Positions 17,412 through 26,388 of a DNA stretch of 53,410 bases are shown here, piece after piece. Made by a program: the position numbers and the translations under genes. The stretch covers positions 1 through 53,410 of the forward strand of contig JACFNL010000014.1 in the NCBI GenBank assembly GCA_019454875.1, written 5' to 3'. The number at the start of each line of letters is the position of its first letter. Within the stretch, counting starts at the first letter, position 1. The stretch comes from Candidatus Cloacimonadota bacterium. Its GTDB lineage: Bacteria > Muiribacteriota > UBA6191. The notes under the pieces are model-generated. The model did not search any database and was not told where the DNA came from. It was given only the letters and a program-made list of their open reading frames with translations.

Positions 17412-18750
17412 TACTCAATTGCCTGACAGTAGCCAAAACACTGCCATCCATCAGACGAATGGAAACATCCTGGCCCACTTCCAGCTGATTTATGGAGTGT
17501 ATCACTGTTCCATTGGATAACAACCAGCTATATCCTCTGCGCAACTGTTCGGCCGGATCACTAATCAAAAGCTGGGCCTTGATTGCCTTAAGGCTGCTTC
17601 GCATACTGTCAATCCTTTGAAGCATCACCTGGGAAACCCGTCTCTGATCCATCGGAATCAAGTCCCTCTTCTTGAACTCAAGAAATCTCAAGACCGATTT
17701 TATCCTGTTCTCCTTTTTAAACATATCCAGTTTGGCCCTCTGGTTTAAAAAATAATGAACCCTTAATGACTCCAGTCTCGCTCGCAGATAATCCAAATCA
17801 AGAACCCTGCGTTCCAGTCTGTCCTGAAACAGAGTTTTAAGATCAGATACTCCATACCCATTCAGGCGACGGGCACAGCCGAGTAACACCTGACTGCCCT
17901 GAAACTGTGCCATACGGGCAAATCGTCCTACATGAGCCAGTAACTGTACCCGATCCGGAACAGAAAGCTCAGCGGCGGCAGATGGAGTTGGGGCTCTGAC
18001 ATCGGCCACAAAATCCACCAGGGTAAAATCTGTTTCATGCCCAACTCCTGAAATAACAGGAACTTTGGAACAAAACACAGCCTCTACCACCAGATCCTCG
18101 TTAAACGACCAGAGATCTTCAATACTGCCCCCACCTCTTGCCAGAAGAATCACATCTACCTGACCCTGCAAAAGCTCAATAGCTCTGGCAATTTCCGCTG
18201 CTGCCATCGTCCCCTGCACTCGGCAGTTCTGCACCAGAATTTCAATTCCGACACTAAATCTGCGATTCATGACATGAAGCATGTCCTGAAGGGCAGCTCC
18301 CGAGGCCGAGGTTACCAGACCGACTCTTTTGGGAAAAAAAGGAAGGGGCCGCTTTCTTGACTCATCAAAGTACCCCTTCTCCTCATATACCTTTTTTCTG
18401 CGTTCGTACTCAGCATGAAGATTACCTAATCCATCTGGCCTTAAATCGATCACATTGATCTGGTAGTTGCCCCGGGGTTCGTATACCTTTAATGCCCCCA
18501 TAACCTGAATCTGATCCCCATCCTTAATTGAACTTCCCTGTCTTTGCCAATAGTTTTTAAAGCAGACACAGGTAATTATGGTATTGGCATCCTTCAAGGT
18601 AAAATAGGCATGGCCTGAGGATTGTACCCGTAAATTTGAAACCTCTCCCCGGACGGACACACTAGGAAACTTGGCTTCCAGATGGATCCTAATCAGCCCA
18701 GTGATTTCAGAGACACTGTAGACCTTTTTTGTCTCCATCAGATGCGCCAT
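17389..18750 (-). CDS. xseA: Exodeoxyribonuclease VII large subunit
   Basis: Catalytic subunit of the bidirectional single-strand exonuclease. It has the N-terminal OB-fold (VRGEVSNLRVQSSGHAYFTLKD at about 39-60), the conserved RVGLVTSASGAALQDML, and the active-site block LARGGGSIEDLWSFNEDLV followed by GHETDFTLVDFVADVRAPTPSAAAE. A long coiled coil and a C-terminal beta piece complete 453 aa, the usual size. ATG 18748-18750 overlaps the upstream gene by 13 bases; a second ATG at 18736-18738 overlaps the stop as TGATG and may be the real start. Confidence 0.95.
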   Translation of the reverse strand: MAHLMETKKVYSVSEITGLIRIHLEAKFPSVSVRGEVSNLRVQSSGHAYFTLKDANTIITCVCFKNYWQRQGSSIKDGDQIQVMGALKVYEPRGNYQINVIDLRPDGLGNLHAEYERRKKVYEEKGYFDESRKRPLPFFPKRVGLVTSASGAALQDMLHVMNRRFSVGIEILVQNCRVQGTMAAAEIARAIELLQGQVDVILLARGGGSIEDLWSFNEDLVVEAVFCSKVPVISGVGHETDFTLVDFVADVRAPTPSAAAELSVPDRVQLLAHVGRFARMAQFQGSQVLLGCARRLNGYGVSDLKTLFQDRLERRVLDLDYLRARLESLRVHYFLNQRAKLDMFKKENRIKSVLRFLEFKKRDLIPMDQRRVSQVMLQRIDSMRSSLKAIKAQLLISDPAEQLRRGYSWLLSNGTVIHSINQLEVGQDVSIRLMDGSVLATVRQLSSEGETNG

Positions 18751-19064
18751 GCCTCCAGATTTGCCCTCTGAGCCACACTTTCCTCAATTCTTGCCAGAAG
18801 CTCAAAATCCAGAAAACTTACGCCCCCAAGATCATGAGTATTAAGCCGAATTTCCAGGCGATTATAGACATTCATCCAGTCCGGGTGATGGTTCAGCTTC
18901 TCAGCCCACATCGCTACCTGAGCCATCACAGCAAAGGCAGTGATAAAGTCTTTAAAAATCAGAACCTTATGCAGACAATTTTCTTCCTGCCGATACACCC
19001 AACCCGGACAATCAGCCAGTCTGGTTTCAATTTCTTCCTGAGTCAAAAGTCTGTTTGTTTGCAT
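18738..19064 (-). CDS. phhB: Pterin-4a-carbinolamine dehydratase
   Basis: A 108-aa single-domain protein with the full family motif NHHPDWMNVYNRLEIRLNTH, holding the catalytic HHP triad and the later THD. In phenylalanine-hydroxylating bacteria it regenerates tetrahydrobiopterin, but no hydroxylase is present here. In many bacteria this protein occurs without a hydroxylase, with a suggested molybdopterin or transcription-cofactor role. It lies 15 bases after aspS. Confidence 0.93.
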   Translation of the reverse strand: MQTNRLLTQEEIETRLADCPGWVYRQEENCLHKVLIFKDFITAFAVMAQVAMWAEKLNHHPDWMNVYNRLEIRLNTHDLGGVSFLDFELLARIEESVAQRANLEAWRI

Positions 19065-19079
19065 TAACTACCCCCCCGT

Positions 19080-20822
19080 CTATTCGGGCATTACTTCCAG
19101 ATGCAGTTCATCCAGGGTTTCCAGAGGAACTGAGGTTGGTGAATCGTCCAAAAGATATCTTGCTCCAGAACTATTGGGAAATGCCATCACATCACGAATA
19201 TTGTCCAACTGCAACAGAGTCATTACCAGACGATCCAGGCCAAGGGCAATTCCACCATGAGGGGGAGCTCCATATTCCAGGGATTTCAGAAAAAAACCAA
19301 ACCTCTGTTCAATAGCCTCGTCACTCAGTCCAATTTTTTGCATGATGTACTTCTGAACAGATGCATTATGAATTCTTAATGAACCTGAACCTAGCTCCAC
19401 ACCATTTAAAACCAGATCGTAAAGTACGGCATATACCTTCTGTAACTGTCCGTCCTTCAAATACTCCATATCACATTCTCTTGGGGCCGAAAACATATGA
19501 TGTTTGGCATCCCAGACCCTGGTCTCATCATTCCACTCAAAAGCCGGAAAATCGGTAACCCACAAAAATTTGTACTGGTTTTCCGGTATCAGGTTTAGCT
19601 GTCTGGCCACGGAATTTCTGAGCCAACCCAAGGCCGCATTCGTGACTTCTGCCTTGTCTGCTACAAAAACCAGAAGGTCCCCCTCTTCAACCCCGGACAA
19701 TACCTTAAGATTCTTTACCTGAGTCTGTGGAATCAACTTGGCCGCACCGGAAGTAAATTCCCCGCCAACAAACTTGGTGGAAAAAACACCCTTGGCCCGG
19801 TAGGTTTTTACAAATTCTGAAAAGCCATCCAGATCTTTTCTGGACAGACTGGCTCCACCTTTAATGGTAAATCCGGCAATTCTTCCATTTTGTGCCAGAA
19901 CCTCGGAAAATCCTGGATAGTCTGAAGCAGAAAAAACCTCGTTCAAATCAAAGAATGGCATACCAAAGCGAACATCGGGTTTATCCAGACCATAAAGCCG
20001 GATACACTCATCATGAGGCAGGTATGGAAATGGTGTCTCAATTTCGATATTGAGAGTCTTTTTAAAAACATTTTTCAAAAAGGATTCCACTACCCTGTGA
20101 ACATCTTCCTGCTCCACAAAGGACATTTCCAAATCAATCTGGGTGTGAACCAGCTGTCTGTCCTTGCGATTATCCTCATCCCTGAAGCACTTTGCTAGCT
20201 GGTAATAACGGTCCATACCGGCCACCTGAAGCATCTGCTTGTAAAGCTGGGGAGACTGGGGTAATGCAAAAAACTGGCCAGGATAAACCCGGGAAGGCAC
20301 AATAAAGTCCCGGGCACCTTCCGGAGTGGATTTCATAAGCATTGGAGTCTCAATCTCAGTAAAATCCAGAGAATTTAAGGTCTCCCGTACTGCCTCTACA
20401 ACCTTGTGGCGAAACAGTAGATTATCCTTCATGCTACGACGACGGATATCAAGGTAACGGTACTTTAGGCGGATCTCCTCATTAATTTCTTCCCTCTCAT
20501 CAATCATAAAAGGAGGGGTCAAAGACTTATTCAAAACCTCGACCCGTGAGGCAATCAACTCATAGTTGCCATTTTGATCCTGGGTACGATTTTCTTGAGG
20601 TCTTAACTGCAATACCCCTGAAATTTTCAGACAGTACTCCCGGCCAATTTTTTCCTGATCTGCCATGCCTTCCATACTGATTTGTAAAACTCCATAACGA
20701 TCCCTTAACAAAATAAAAGCAATTCCACCAACAGCACGAATCCTCTCTGCCCAACCACAGACCGTCAGCTCATTACCAAGCAACCCTTCCCCAATTTGCC
20801 CCAGGTGATGCGAACGCAACAT
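19080..20822 (-). CDS. aspS: Aspartyl-tRNA synthetase, bacterial type
   Basis: Charges tRNA-Asp. The 580-aa protein has the N-terminal OB anticodon-binding domain (CGWAERIRAVGGIAFILLRD), class II motif 2 around FRDEDNRKDRQLVHTQIDLE, the bacteria-specific GAD insertion at about 300-400 (FDLNEVFSASDYPGF, SGAAKLIPQ), and motif 3 PPHGGIALGLDRLVMTL near the end. Length and domains are standard. No gatCAB genes are in the window, so discriminating or non-discriminating behaviour cannot be read from context. It lies three bases after the crotonase-family gene. Confidence 0.97.
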   Translation of the reverse strand: MLRSHHLGQIGEGLLGNELTVCGWAERIRAVGGIAFILLRDRYGVLQISMEGMADQEKIGREYCLKISGVLQLRPQENRTQDQNGNYELIASRVEVLNKSLTPPFMIDEREEINEEIRLKYRYLDIRRRSMKDNLLFRHKVVEAVRETLNSLDFTEIETPMLMKSTPEGARDFIVPSRVYPGQFFALPQSPQLYKQMLQVAGMDRYYQLAKCFRDEDNRKDRQLVHTQIDLEMSFVEQEDVHRVVESFLKNVFKKTLNIEIETPFPYLPHDECIRLYGLDKPDVRFGMPFFDLNEVFSASDYPGFSEVLAQNGRIAGFTIKGGASLSRKDLDGFSEFVKTYRAKGVFSTKFVGGEFTSGAAKLIPQTQVKNLKVLSGVEEGDLLVFVADKAEVTNAALGWLRNSVARQLNLIPENQYKFLWVTDFPAFEWNDETRVWDAKHHMFSAPRECDMEYLKDGQLQKVYAVLYDLVLNGVELGSGSLRIHNASVQKYIMQKIGLSDEAIEQRFGFFLKSLEYGAPPHGGIALGLDRLVMTLLQLDNIRDVMAFPNSSGARYLLDDSPTSVPLETLDELHLEVMPE

Positions 20823-20825
20823 TTC

Positions 20826-21614
20826 CTATTCCTTTCCTTTTTGTATCGATTCTATTTTTTTGCGAAACCACGGATCGCGAAAACAGTGAGCCTGGGACTG
20901 AGCCTCCAGCTCCAGACATTTATATAATTCTTCGGTCCCAGGGCCAACACGACAAAGTTCCTGTTTTAATTTAGCCAAAGCCAAGGGTCCAATGCCCAAA
21001 AACTGGGCATAAAATTCTGCCTTGTATTCCTCCATCGTCTTGTTGCCAATCCATTGGGCACCACCTGCCGCAACAAAATCTGCAACAGATACCCTGTTCC
21101 CACTCAATAACAGTTTACGGGCCATGGATGGTCCTAAAACCGAAGATGCCAGGGGAACTGCACCCATGCCCGGAGATATTCCTAGCCTGACAAAATTTAA
21201 AGCCAGTCGGCAATCCGAAGCCACCAGGCGAAAATCACAGGCCAAAGCCATACATAACGCTGCTCCAATTGCAGAATCCTCCAGACAGGCCACCGTAATT
21301 TGAGGCAGTTCACGAATTCCTAAAAATGCAGTGTAATAAAGCATCATGGTAGTGCGATTTTCTTCAAACCCTTTATCCAGTCTGTCCAAAAGAAAACCCA
21401 GATCCCCACCGGCAGAAAACACCCCACCTGTACCACACAGAAAAACTACAGACTGTGGCAAGATGGCAACTTCTTCCAATAATCTCGGAAAATGCTCGCT
21501 CATGCTGCGATCCATAGCATTCTTTTTGCCAGGACGATTCAAGCGAATTTCAATCCCATGGTCTGTAATTGTGTAGTAGACAGGCATGGAATCATTTTGA
21601 AAATATCCGCTCAT
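20826..21614 (-). CDS. Enoyl-CoA hydratase/isomerase-family protein lacking both hydratase glutamates
   Basis: A 262-aa crotonase-fold protein: LNRPGKKNAMD near residue 27, oxyanion-hole segment FSAGGDL near 66, AIGAALCMALACDFRL near 113-130. Aligned by eye with rat crotonase, Glu144 (QPEILLG) falls on LNFVRLG, so Phe, and Glu164 (GKSLAMEM) falls on GPSMARKL, so Lys. It should therefore not be a simple hydratase; isomerase, thioesterase-like or another crotonase chemistry is possible. Its ATG overlaps the upstream stop (ATGA). Confidence 0.8.
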   Translation of the reverse strand: MSGYFQNDSMPVYYTITDHGIEIRLNRPGKKNAMDRSMSEHFPRLLEEVAILPQSVVFLCGTGGVFSAGGDLGFLLDRLDKGFEENRTTMMLYYTAFLGIRELPQITVACLEDSAIGAALCMALACDFRLVASDCRLALNFVRLGISPGMGAVPLASSVLGPSMARKLLLSGNRVSVADFVAAGGAQWIGNKTMEEYKAEFYAQFLGIGPLALAKLKQELCRVGPGTEELYKCLELEAQSQAHCFRDPWFRKKIESIQKGKE

Positions 21615-21916
21615 GAATCCTCCTCACGAGTCACAGAAGCCAATAGACGAGAAAATCTGTCATCACTATCGTCCACTTCTGGTTTAAGCACACTGCGGGC
21701 CACGGAATCCAGATCCCGGCTATTTGTCTTAGACTCTGAGCCCAAATCAGCCAGTCCATCACGAATTTTTTCCTCATATACCTCAAGGAAAGCCCGTAGT
21801 TCAGATTCAGATACTAAGGACAGTATCTTCTCAATTGGTTCATGCCCTCGACTGCCTCTGACAATCTGCCTCTCCAGAAATTCTCTTAAATGAAAGGGAA
21901 TCATTTTCCTTGGCAT
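21611..21916 (-). CDS. Hypothetical 101-aa protein
   Basis: A small, charged, mainly helical protein (central stretch SESELRAFLEVYEEKIRDGL). GGGAGGG lies five bases before ATG 21914-21916. It is tightly packed: one base after the upstream membrane gene and four bases overlapping the crotonase gene. No recognised family, signal peptide or membrane helix. Confidence 0.6.
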   Translation of the reverse strand: MPRKMIPFHLREFLERQIVRGSRGHEPIEKILSLVSESELRAFLEVYEEKIRDGLADLGSESKTNSRDLDSVARSVLKPEVDDSDDRFSRLLASVTREEDS

Positions 21917-21917
21917 T

Positions 21918-23099
21918 TTACCCTCCCTGTCGCAACTTTTTCACAAAAACAGCCACCCCGTACAATCCACAAAATCCTATTGGCTTAAGCCATAAAGACA
22001 TTCCCATCTGAAACATCAGAGAACAACCAAACAACAGGATTGAAGATTGAAACAAACGAAAATAGTCCTGCCTTCTGGCCAAGGGGCTCTTTAAAGCATC
22101 TGCCAGACTGCCCAGGCCAAACAAAAAACCCATAAAATAAATTGCCTGAGTTAAAACCAGAAGCGATGAGTTCACCATATCAGGTAACCCTCGAATAACC
22201 ATAAGCAGCTCACAAAACAGAGCTAAACCAATCAGAAGCATAAGACCACGGTGCAAGGAACTCATCAGGGGAGCGGGCCTGGCCTTACCCACTATAAAAA
22301 AACTGACAAACAGACGACTCTGTCTCACACTTTCGGCAAGGGAAGGCAGACTCAAACCGAATAAAAAAACAAAAATCCAGACAATGGAAATTTCAATCCA
22401 GCCAAGAAGCAGTACCAGAGGTACAAGACAGACAAACAGGGTAAGTTCTCTTTCCCAAAGCTCCATCATTTTTCCAGCAACAGGCATGGAACTATACCTT
22501 AGACTTCTTTCCCATGAGTCCAGGGCCCGTCTCACCTTATGGATATCTCCTGTTCCCAGACTTTGTACGGCCATGCGGCGCAGATAAAGCATCTGCCCCA
22601 TACTGCGAGCCCTCACAGCTCCCCAGTACAGTCCAAACAACAAATATGGAAAAGCAATGGCCCCCAATACCTGTTCCTGGTACGGAAGTCCCAGAACCAA
22701 AAGACATAGACCTAAAAATCTGGTTTCGCTACTGATTCGGCCATGATGCTCCCGGCATTTTCTATCAATATCCAGAGCGCGCTCGCGAACCTCTGGGAAT
22801 ACCTCATACTCCAGTCCAGCACCCATACGCCTTTTTGCAAGTATGCTACGGGCTGGCAGGCTCAAGCAAAGAGACACTGACAAGAATGCGCCCCAGGCCG
22901 CCTGCATCTCAGAAATATCCTCCTGCATATACAGGTGAATACTCCAAAACCCTAAAACAAAAGACACAAGAGCAAGAAACGGGGCAGAGTAATACAGTGT
23001 ATAATATAGAAATTCCCGTCCAGGAATTTGAGGATAGGCCAAAAACGCTGAAAAAGACTCGCGCAGATGCAACCACCAGGTACGCAACCATAGTACCAT
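21918..23099 (-). CDS. Polytopic membrane protein, unknown
   Basis: About 393 aa with roughly eight hydrophobic helices in two groups, separated by a charged cytoplasmic-looking region around residues 85-125 (EVFPEVRERALDIDRKCREHHG). The start is placed at ATG 23097-23099, with AAGGA seven bases upstream. An ATG 23 codons earlier (23166-23168) has no ribosome site. No transporter or enzyme motif is recognised. It heads the long minus-strand operon ending at 9991. Confidence 0.6.
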   Translation of the reverse strand: MVLWLRTWWLHLRESFSAFLAYPQIPGREFLYYTLYYSAPFLALVSFVLGFWSIHLYMQEDISEMQAAWGAFLSVSLCLSLPARSILAKRRMGAGLEYEVFPEVRERALDIDRKCREHHGRISSETRFLGLCLLVLGLPYQEQVLGAIAFPYLLFGLYWGAVRARSMGQMLYLRRMAVQSLGTGDIHKVRRALDSWERSLRYSSMPVAGKMMELWERELTLFVCLVPLVLLLGWIEISIVWIFVFLFGLSLPSLAESVRQSRLFVSFFIVGKARPAPLMSSLHRGLMLLIGLALFCELLMVIRGLPDMVNSSLLVLTQAIYFMGFLFGLGSLADALKSPLARRQDYFRLFQSSILLFGCSLMFQMGMSLWLKPIGFCGLYGVAVFVKKLRQGG

Positions 23100-23203
23100 G
23101 TACCCATCCTTATCATTAGTTTTGAAAAATTTGCACGCATTATACAAGAATTTGCCGAATAATTTCATAAGTGTATTGTGACCCGGATTCCAGAGGAGGA
23201 ATC

Positions 23204-23833
23204 ATGAACCAGGTTTACCCAGTCTTACCTCTATACAATATGGTCATGTTTCCATCGTTAAGTACTACGATCCAGACCAATGACCCTTATGTACACGCGC
23301 TTCTGAGTGACATAAGCCGCAGCAACGGGGAGTTTGTAACTTCTCTTATGGTGCGGGAGGGAGATTATTTTCATCAGACAGGCTGTCTTGTGCAGCTTGA
23401 GGAAATGGAGTCTGGGGAACACGGCCTGATTCAACTATCCATCCGTGGGTTAAGAAAGTTTTTTATCGAGGGTTGCCCTACAACTACACCCGTAGTTTAT
23501 GGTCAGGGCCAATTTCTGCAGGACTATTACGAAAACCGGCACAGTGCCAACTCTTTATCCATACAGTTATCAAAACTGTTAAAACGCTATATTTTTCTTG
23601 CCAATGCCAGTCCCGAATCCATGTTGCAGGCTGTTGCCTTTATCACAGACCCAAATATTCTTTCCCATTTCTGTGCCAACTATTTTCTGGAGGATCCTTT
23701 TGCCAAGCAGGATATCTTGCAGACATTAAATATTGATAGAAGGCTAAGACAAATGATTGAGCATATGGAGGAAAAAATCCAGATCAAGGCCAGGGAACAG
23801 CATACCAGCGGTCCCCAGACCCATGTATTCTAG
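23204..23833 (+). CDS. Lon N-terminal (substrate-binding) domain protein
   Basis: A 209-aa protein that is only the N-terminal domain of Lon-type proteases: YPVLPLYNMVMFPSLSTTI at the start, then GLIQLSIRGLRKFFIEG, then a helical part. There is no AAA+ or protease domain. Start ATG 23204 follows GGAGGA. Such free-standing LonN proteins may deliver or recognise clients, but their role is not established. Three bases precede the next reading frame, so it forms a pair with the HEAT protein. Confidence 0.8.
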   Translation: MNQVYPVLPLYNMVMFPSLSTTIQTNDPYVHALLSDISRSNGEFVTSLMVREGDYFHQTGCLVQLEEMESGEHGLIQLSIRGLRKFFIEGCPTTTPVVYGQGQFLQDYYENRHSANSLSIQLSKLLKRYIFLANASPESMLQAVAFITDPNILSHFCANYFLEDPFAKQDILQTLNIDRRLRQMIEHMEEKIQIKAREQHTSGPQTHVF

Positions 23834-23854
23834 TTTTTGACTGGCAGTCTGCCT

Positions 23855-24793
23855 ATGCTTCTGGACTTTTTCCTGCACCTTCTGATTTTATCTCTGGCAT
23901 ATTATGTCTGGAAGTATCTTGCTAATCTTGATTCAGATGAGGAAGAGCTGGAAAACAATGTAGTAACCCCGGCCAGTCCCGCATCTGGACCCAGGCTTCT
24001 GGCCAGAATTGATGAGGCCTGTTTGCGTATGAATGAACAGGATTTTCTTTTTCTGAGTCGTCAGCTTGCCCACAAGGACAATGAGATTGCCATTTATACA
24101 GCCCGTTGTCTTTCCAATTCCACCCATCCCCGTGCCGCTCAACTGATGTTTGAGCACATAGCCAGACTGGATCTGGAAATCAAAGCCAGACAGCATCAGA
24201 AAAAACTTCAGAATATGGATTTTTATCAAAGGATTGCTGAGGAACAGGTATCCGCTCCTGAACCAAGGTCAAATCGAGGTCTGGACTGGATTGACAAAGC
24301 ACTGCACTTTGATAATTTCTCCATTTTGCAAAAATATCTTTCTGGTGAAGGTGCTTCCCTGACTCCTGAAAACGCCAGATTTGCCATCCTAAAAATGCTG
24401 GAACAGGGAGTGGAAAATCCCGAGTTTTTATATCACGCTCTCATAAGCCTTAAAGCCCAGACAATTGCACCACCACATCAGCTTGTAGAACATTACATTC
24501 GCTCAACCAATCCGCTTTTAAAAAGAGCTGCCCTGGATTTGGCCGGGCTATTCGGCTTCAAAAACCTAATCCCAAGAATTGAGATAGATCTCTTAAGTCT
24601 CAATCCTGGAGTAACAATTGAGGCGACCTATGCCCTTGTTGCCCTGGAATCCCAAAAAAGTATCAAAAAAATTGAAATGAACCTCAAACACCGAAACCCC
24701 CTGGTCAGAGATACCAGTCGCTGGGCTTTAAAGGCTCTCTCTGCCGTTAAGGTACACAAGCAGGGAAACAAACCAGATAAGGCAACTGCTTGA
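23855..24793 (+). CDS. HEAT-repeat-like membrane-anchored protein
   Basis: About 312 aa. An N-terminal hydrophobic helix (MLLDFFLHLLILSLAYYVW) is followed by an acidic stretch and then helical hairpins. The last 100 residues look like HEAT/PBS repeats (LKRAALDLAGLFGFKNLIP, PGVTIEATYALVALESQ, NPLVRDTSRWALKAL). The start is ATG 23855; a TTG six codons earlier is possible. Its 3' end overlaps the convergent M50-like gene by 66 bases. Likely a protein-protein scaffold; partner unknown. Confidence 0.55.
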   Translation: MLLDFFLHLLILSLAYYVWKYLANLDSDEEELENNVVTPASPASGPRLLARIDEACLRMNEQDFLFLSRQLAHKDNEIAIYTARCLSNSTHPRAAQLMFEHIARLDLEIKARQHQKKLQNMDFYQRIAEEQVSAPEPRSNRGLDWIDKALHFDNFSILQKYLSGEGASLTPENARFAILKMLEQGVENPEFLYHALISLKAQTIAPPHQLVEHYIRSTNPLLKRAALDLAGLFGFKNLIPRIEIDLLSLNPGVTIEATYALVALESQKSIKKIEMNLKHRNPLVRDTSRWALKALSAVKVHKQGNKPDKATA

Positions 24794-25435
24794 AACTACA
24801 GCCAGTCCCACTTTAAAAGAACCAAGAAGAACCAGGGCTGGAAGATGCAGATAACCCTGTCCAAAAATCACGGCCACCACTACCAGGAGTATCAGGCGGG
24901 AATTCCAGGCCATTAACTTGAATCTCTGGGCCGCACTTAAATGATATAAAACAAACTTGAAGCCAGGAGCTGGCGGCAAGGGTGTCAGGTGCAGATATAC
25001 GCTGCCAATCAAAAATAGCTGACTCAGAAAAACCACAGTGCTAAAACTGCCTAACAGGGTTGTATACCTCGACTCATTTCCCATAAACAGATGAAGAACC
25101 AGCATCAGAACCAACTGTAGAATTCCTGCCACCCCGATGGATGCCAGGCCTGCCCCTAGATGGAGCAAGGCCTGATGTTTGGGTTTTTGCAGGCGAGGAT
25201 TCTCAAAGGGACTAAAATCATGCCACCCTACCTGAACCATCAGATAGGCAAAAGAACCCATTGGGTCAAGATAGTGCCCAAGCTGTTTGGAAACCCTTTG
25301 CCAGGGACGGCCCAAAAGGCAGGCCTCGGTAAGGGCCAGGGCATATCCCCGTACCCAGGACACCAGAAGTACAGCTGGAACCATAAGCAACAATTGCTGC
25401 AACTGATTGTGTATCATTTCTGAAGGACCCAGCAT
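24728..25435 (-). CDS. Site-2-protease (M50)-like membrane protein without catalytic residues
   Basis: A 235-aa polytopic protein. The segment GHYLDPMGSFAYLMVQVGWHDFSPFENPRL matches in pattern the stretch after the active site of Rv2625/FtsH-like site-2 proteases (NPxxHIDPxGT ... GWAKPVPVNP). Where HExxH should be, the helix reads RGYAL; the usual LDG near the C-terminus reads APG (PLPPAPGFKF). All metal ligands are therefore missing and proteolysis is unlikely. ATG overlaps the stop of the upstream gene (TAATG). Confidence 0.6.
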   Translation of the reverse strand: MLGPSEMIHNQLQQLLLMVPAVLLVSWVRGYALALTEACLLGRPWQRVSKQLGHYLDPMGSFAYLMVQVGWHDFSPFENPRLQKPKHQALLHLGAGLASIGVAGILQLVLMLVLHLFMGNESRYTTLLGSFSTVVFLSQLFLIGSVYLHLTPLPPAPGFKFVLYHLSAAQRFKLMAWNSRLILLVVVAVIFGQGYLHLPALVLLGSFKVGLAVVSSSCLIWFVSLLVYLNGRESL

Positions 25436-26388
25436 TACACTCCCTGCATACCAAAACGACGCAAATAAAATGCAATCGGTGGCATGTCAAACTTTTCAAA
25501 ATCTGACAACTCTCCAATACGGGAGTCCATTCTGCCATATACCAGATCAAGACTCATGTTGCGTTCCATAGCAACTTTAAACATGACTTTTTTGGCATTT
25601 TCACGCAAATCCCCTGTGTCCTCTTCCCAGACTACCTTGCGGGCGTAGAATGCAATTCTCTCCAGTACTTTCTGGGTAACTTCCATCCAGATATAAGTCC
25701 TGCTGCGATCCAGAAATTGCCCGTTGACACAATAGGAATACTCAAAAGCCAGGCTTTTTAAATTCTGAATGGAGGCAACTACTGAGTCGGGATCAGCGTG
25801 ATCCGGAACTGGGGTCACAAAAGTACAGAACTCGTAACTTTCTCCCTGGGGCTGCAACAGTTCGCCCAGGAATAAAATCCGGTTTTTTAAGTCAAACAGG
25901 GAAATCTGGTCACTCTCTGGACGATGACCAGGGGTTTGGACTACAAAATAACGGCGACCCCCGATTTTTAAAAACTCCTCCGCTGAAGAAAAAGTCACTA
26001 CAGAAGCCCCTTCTGCATAACTGGCATTTTTCTGATGCGTAAATACCTTAAAGCCAAATTTTTTGGAATCCAGGCTGCTTAGTCCCTGGTAGAGATGAAG
26101 CTCTGTAGAATAAAATGGATGGGATGTTGTCAGAAACAGAGTGGTAAGAGGCAGATCGCGGCGACGCACTTCCTGAATGACTTTGGCAAGGGCTGATATT
26201 CCGGAGTTTCCGGGGTTGATCAGGTGCAGGGAATGATCCTGAACCATTAAAACGCTATGGGGACCTATTTTGAGAACATCAGAAAACCCACCCAAAGGTT
26301 CAGCCTGACCGTATTTCTCAGCCAGTGCTTCATTGCTATGAGCCAGAAGCTCAGACAGCTCCGATTCCAAGTTGCTCTTTTTGCTCAT
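25435..26388 (-). CDS. Metallo-beta-lactamase-fold protein, metal site degenerate
   Basis: A 317-aa protein. The fold is suggested by LFLTTSHPFYSTEL in place of the HxHxDH loop, followed by VVQTPGHRPESDQISLFD, the family TPGHT-D region, and LFLGELL in place of FTGD-L. Only one or two metal ligands survive, so hydrolase activity is doubtful. A long C-terminal helical region follows. The gene starts 38 bases inside the uvrA 3' end and its stop overlaps the next ATG. Confidence 0.55.
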   Translation of the reverse strand: MSKKSNLESELSELLAHSNEALAEKYGQAEPLGGFSDVLKIGPHSVLMVQDHSLHLINPGNSGISALAKVIQEVRRRDLPLTTLFLTTSHPFYSTELHLYQGLSSLDSKKFGFKVFTHQKNASYAEGASVVTFSSAEEFLKIGGRRYFVVQTPGHRPESDQISLFDLKNRILFLGELLQPQGESYEFCTFVTPVPDHADPDSVVASIQNLKSLAFEYSYCVNGQFLDRSRTYIWMEVTQKVLERIAFYARKVVWEEDTGDLRENAKKVMFKVAMERNMSLDLVYGRMDSRIGELSDFEKFDMPPIAFYLRRFGMQGV

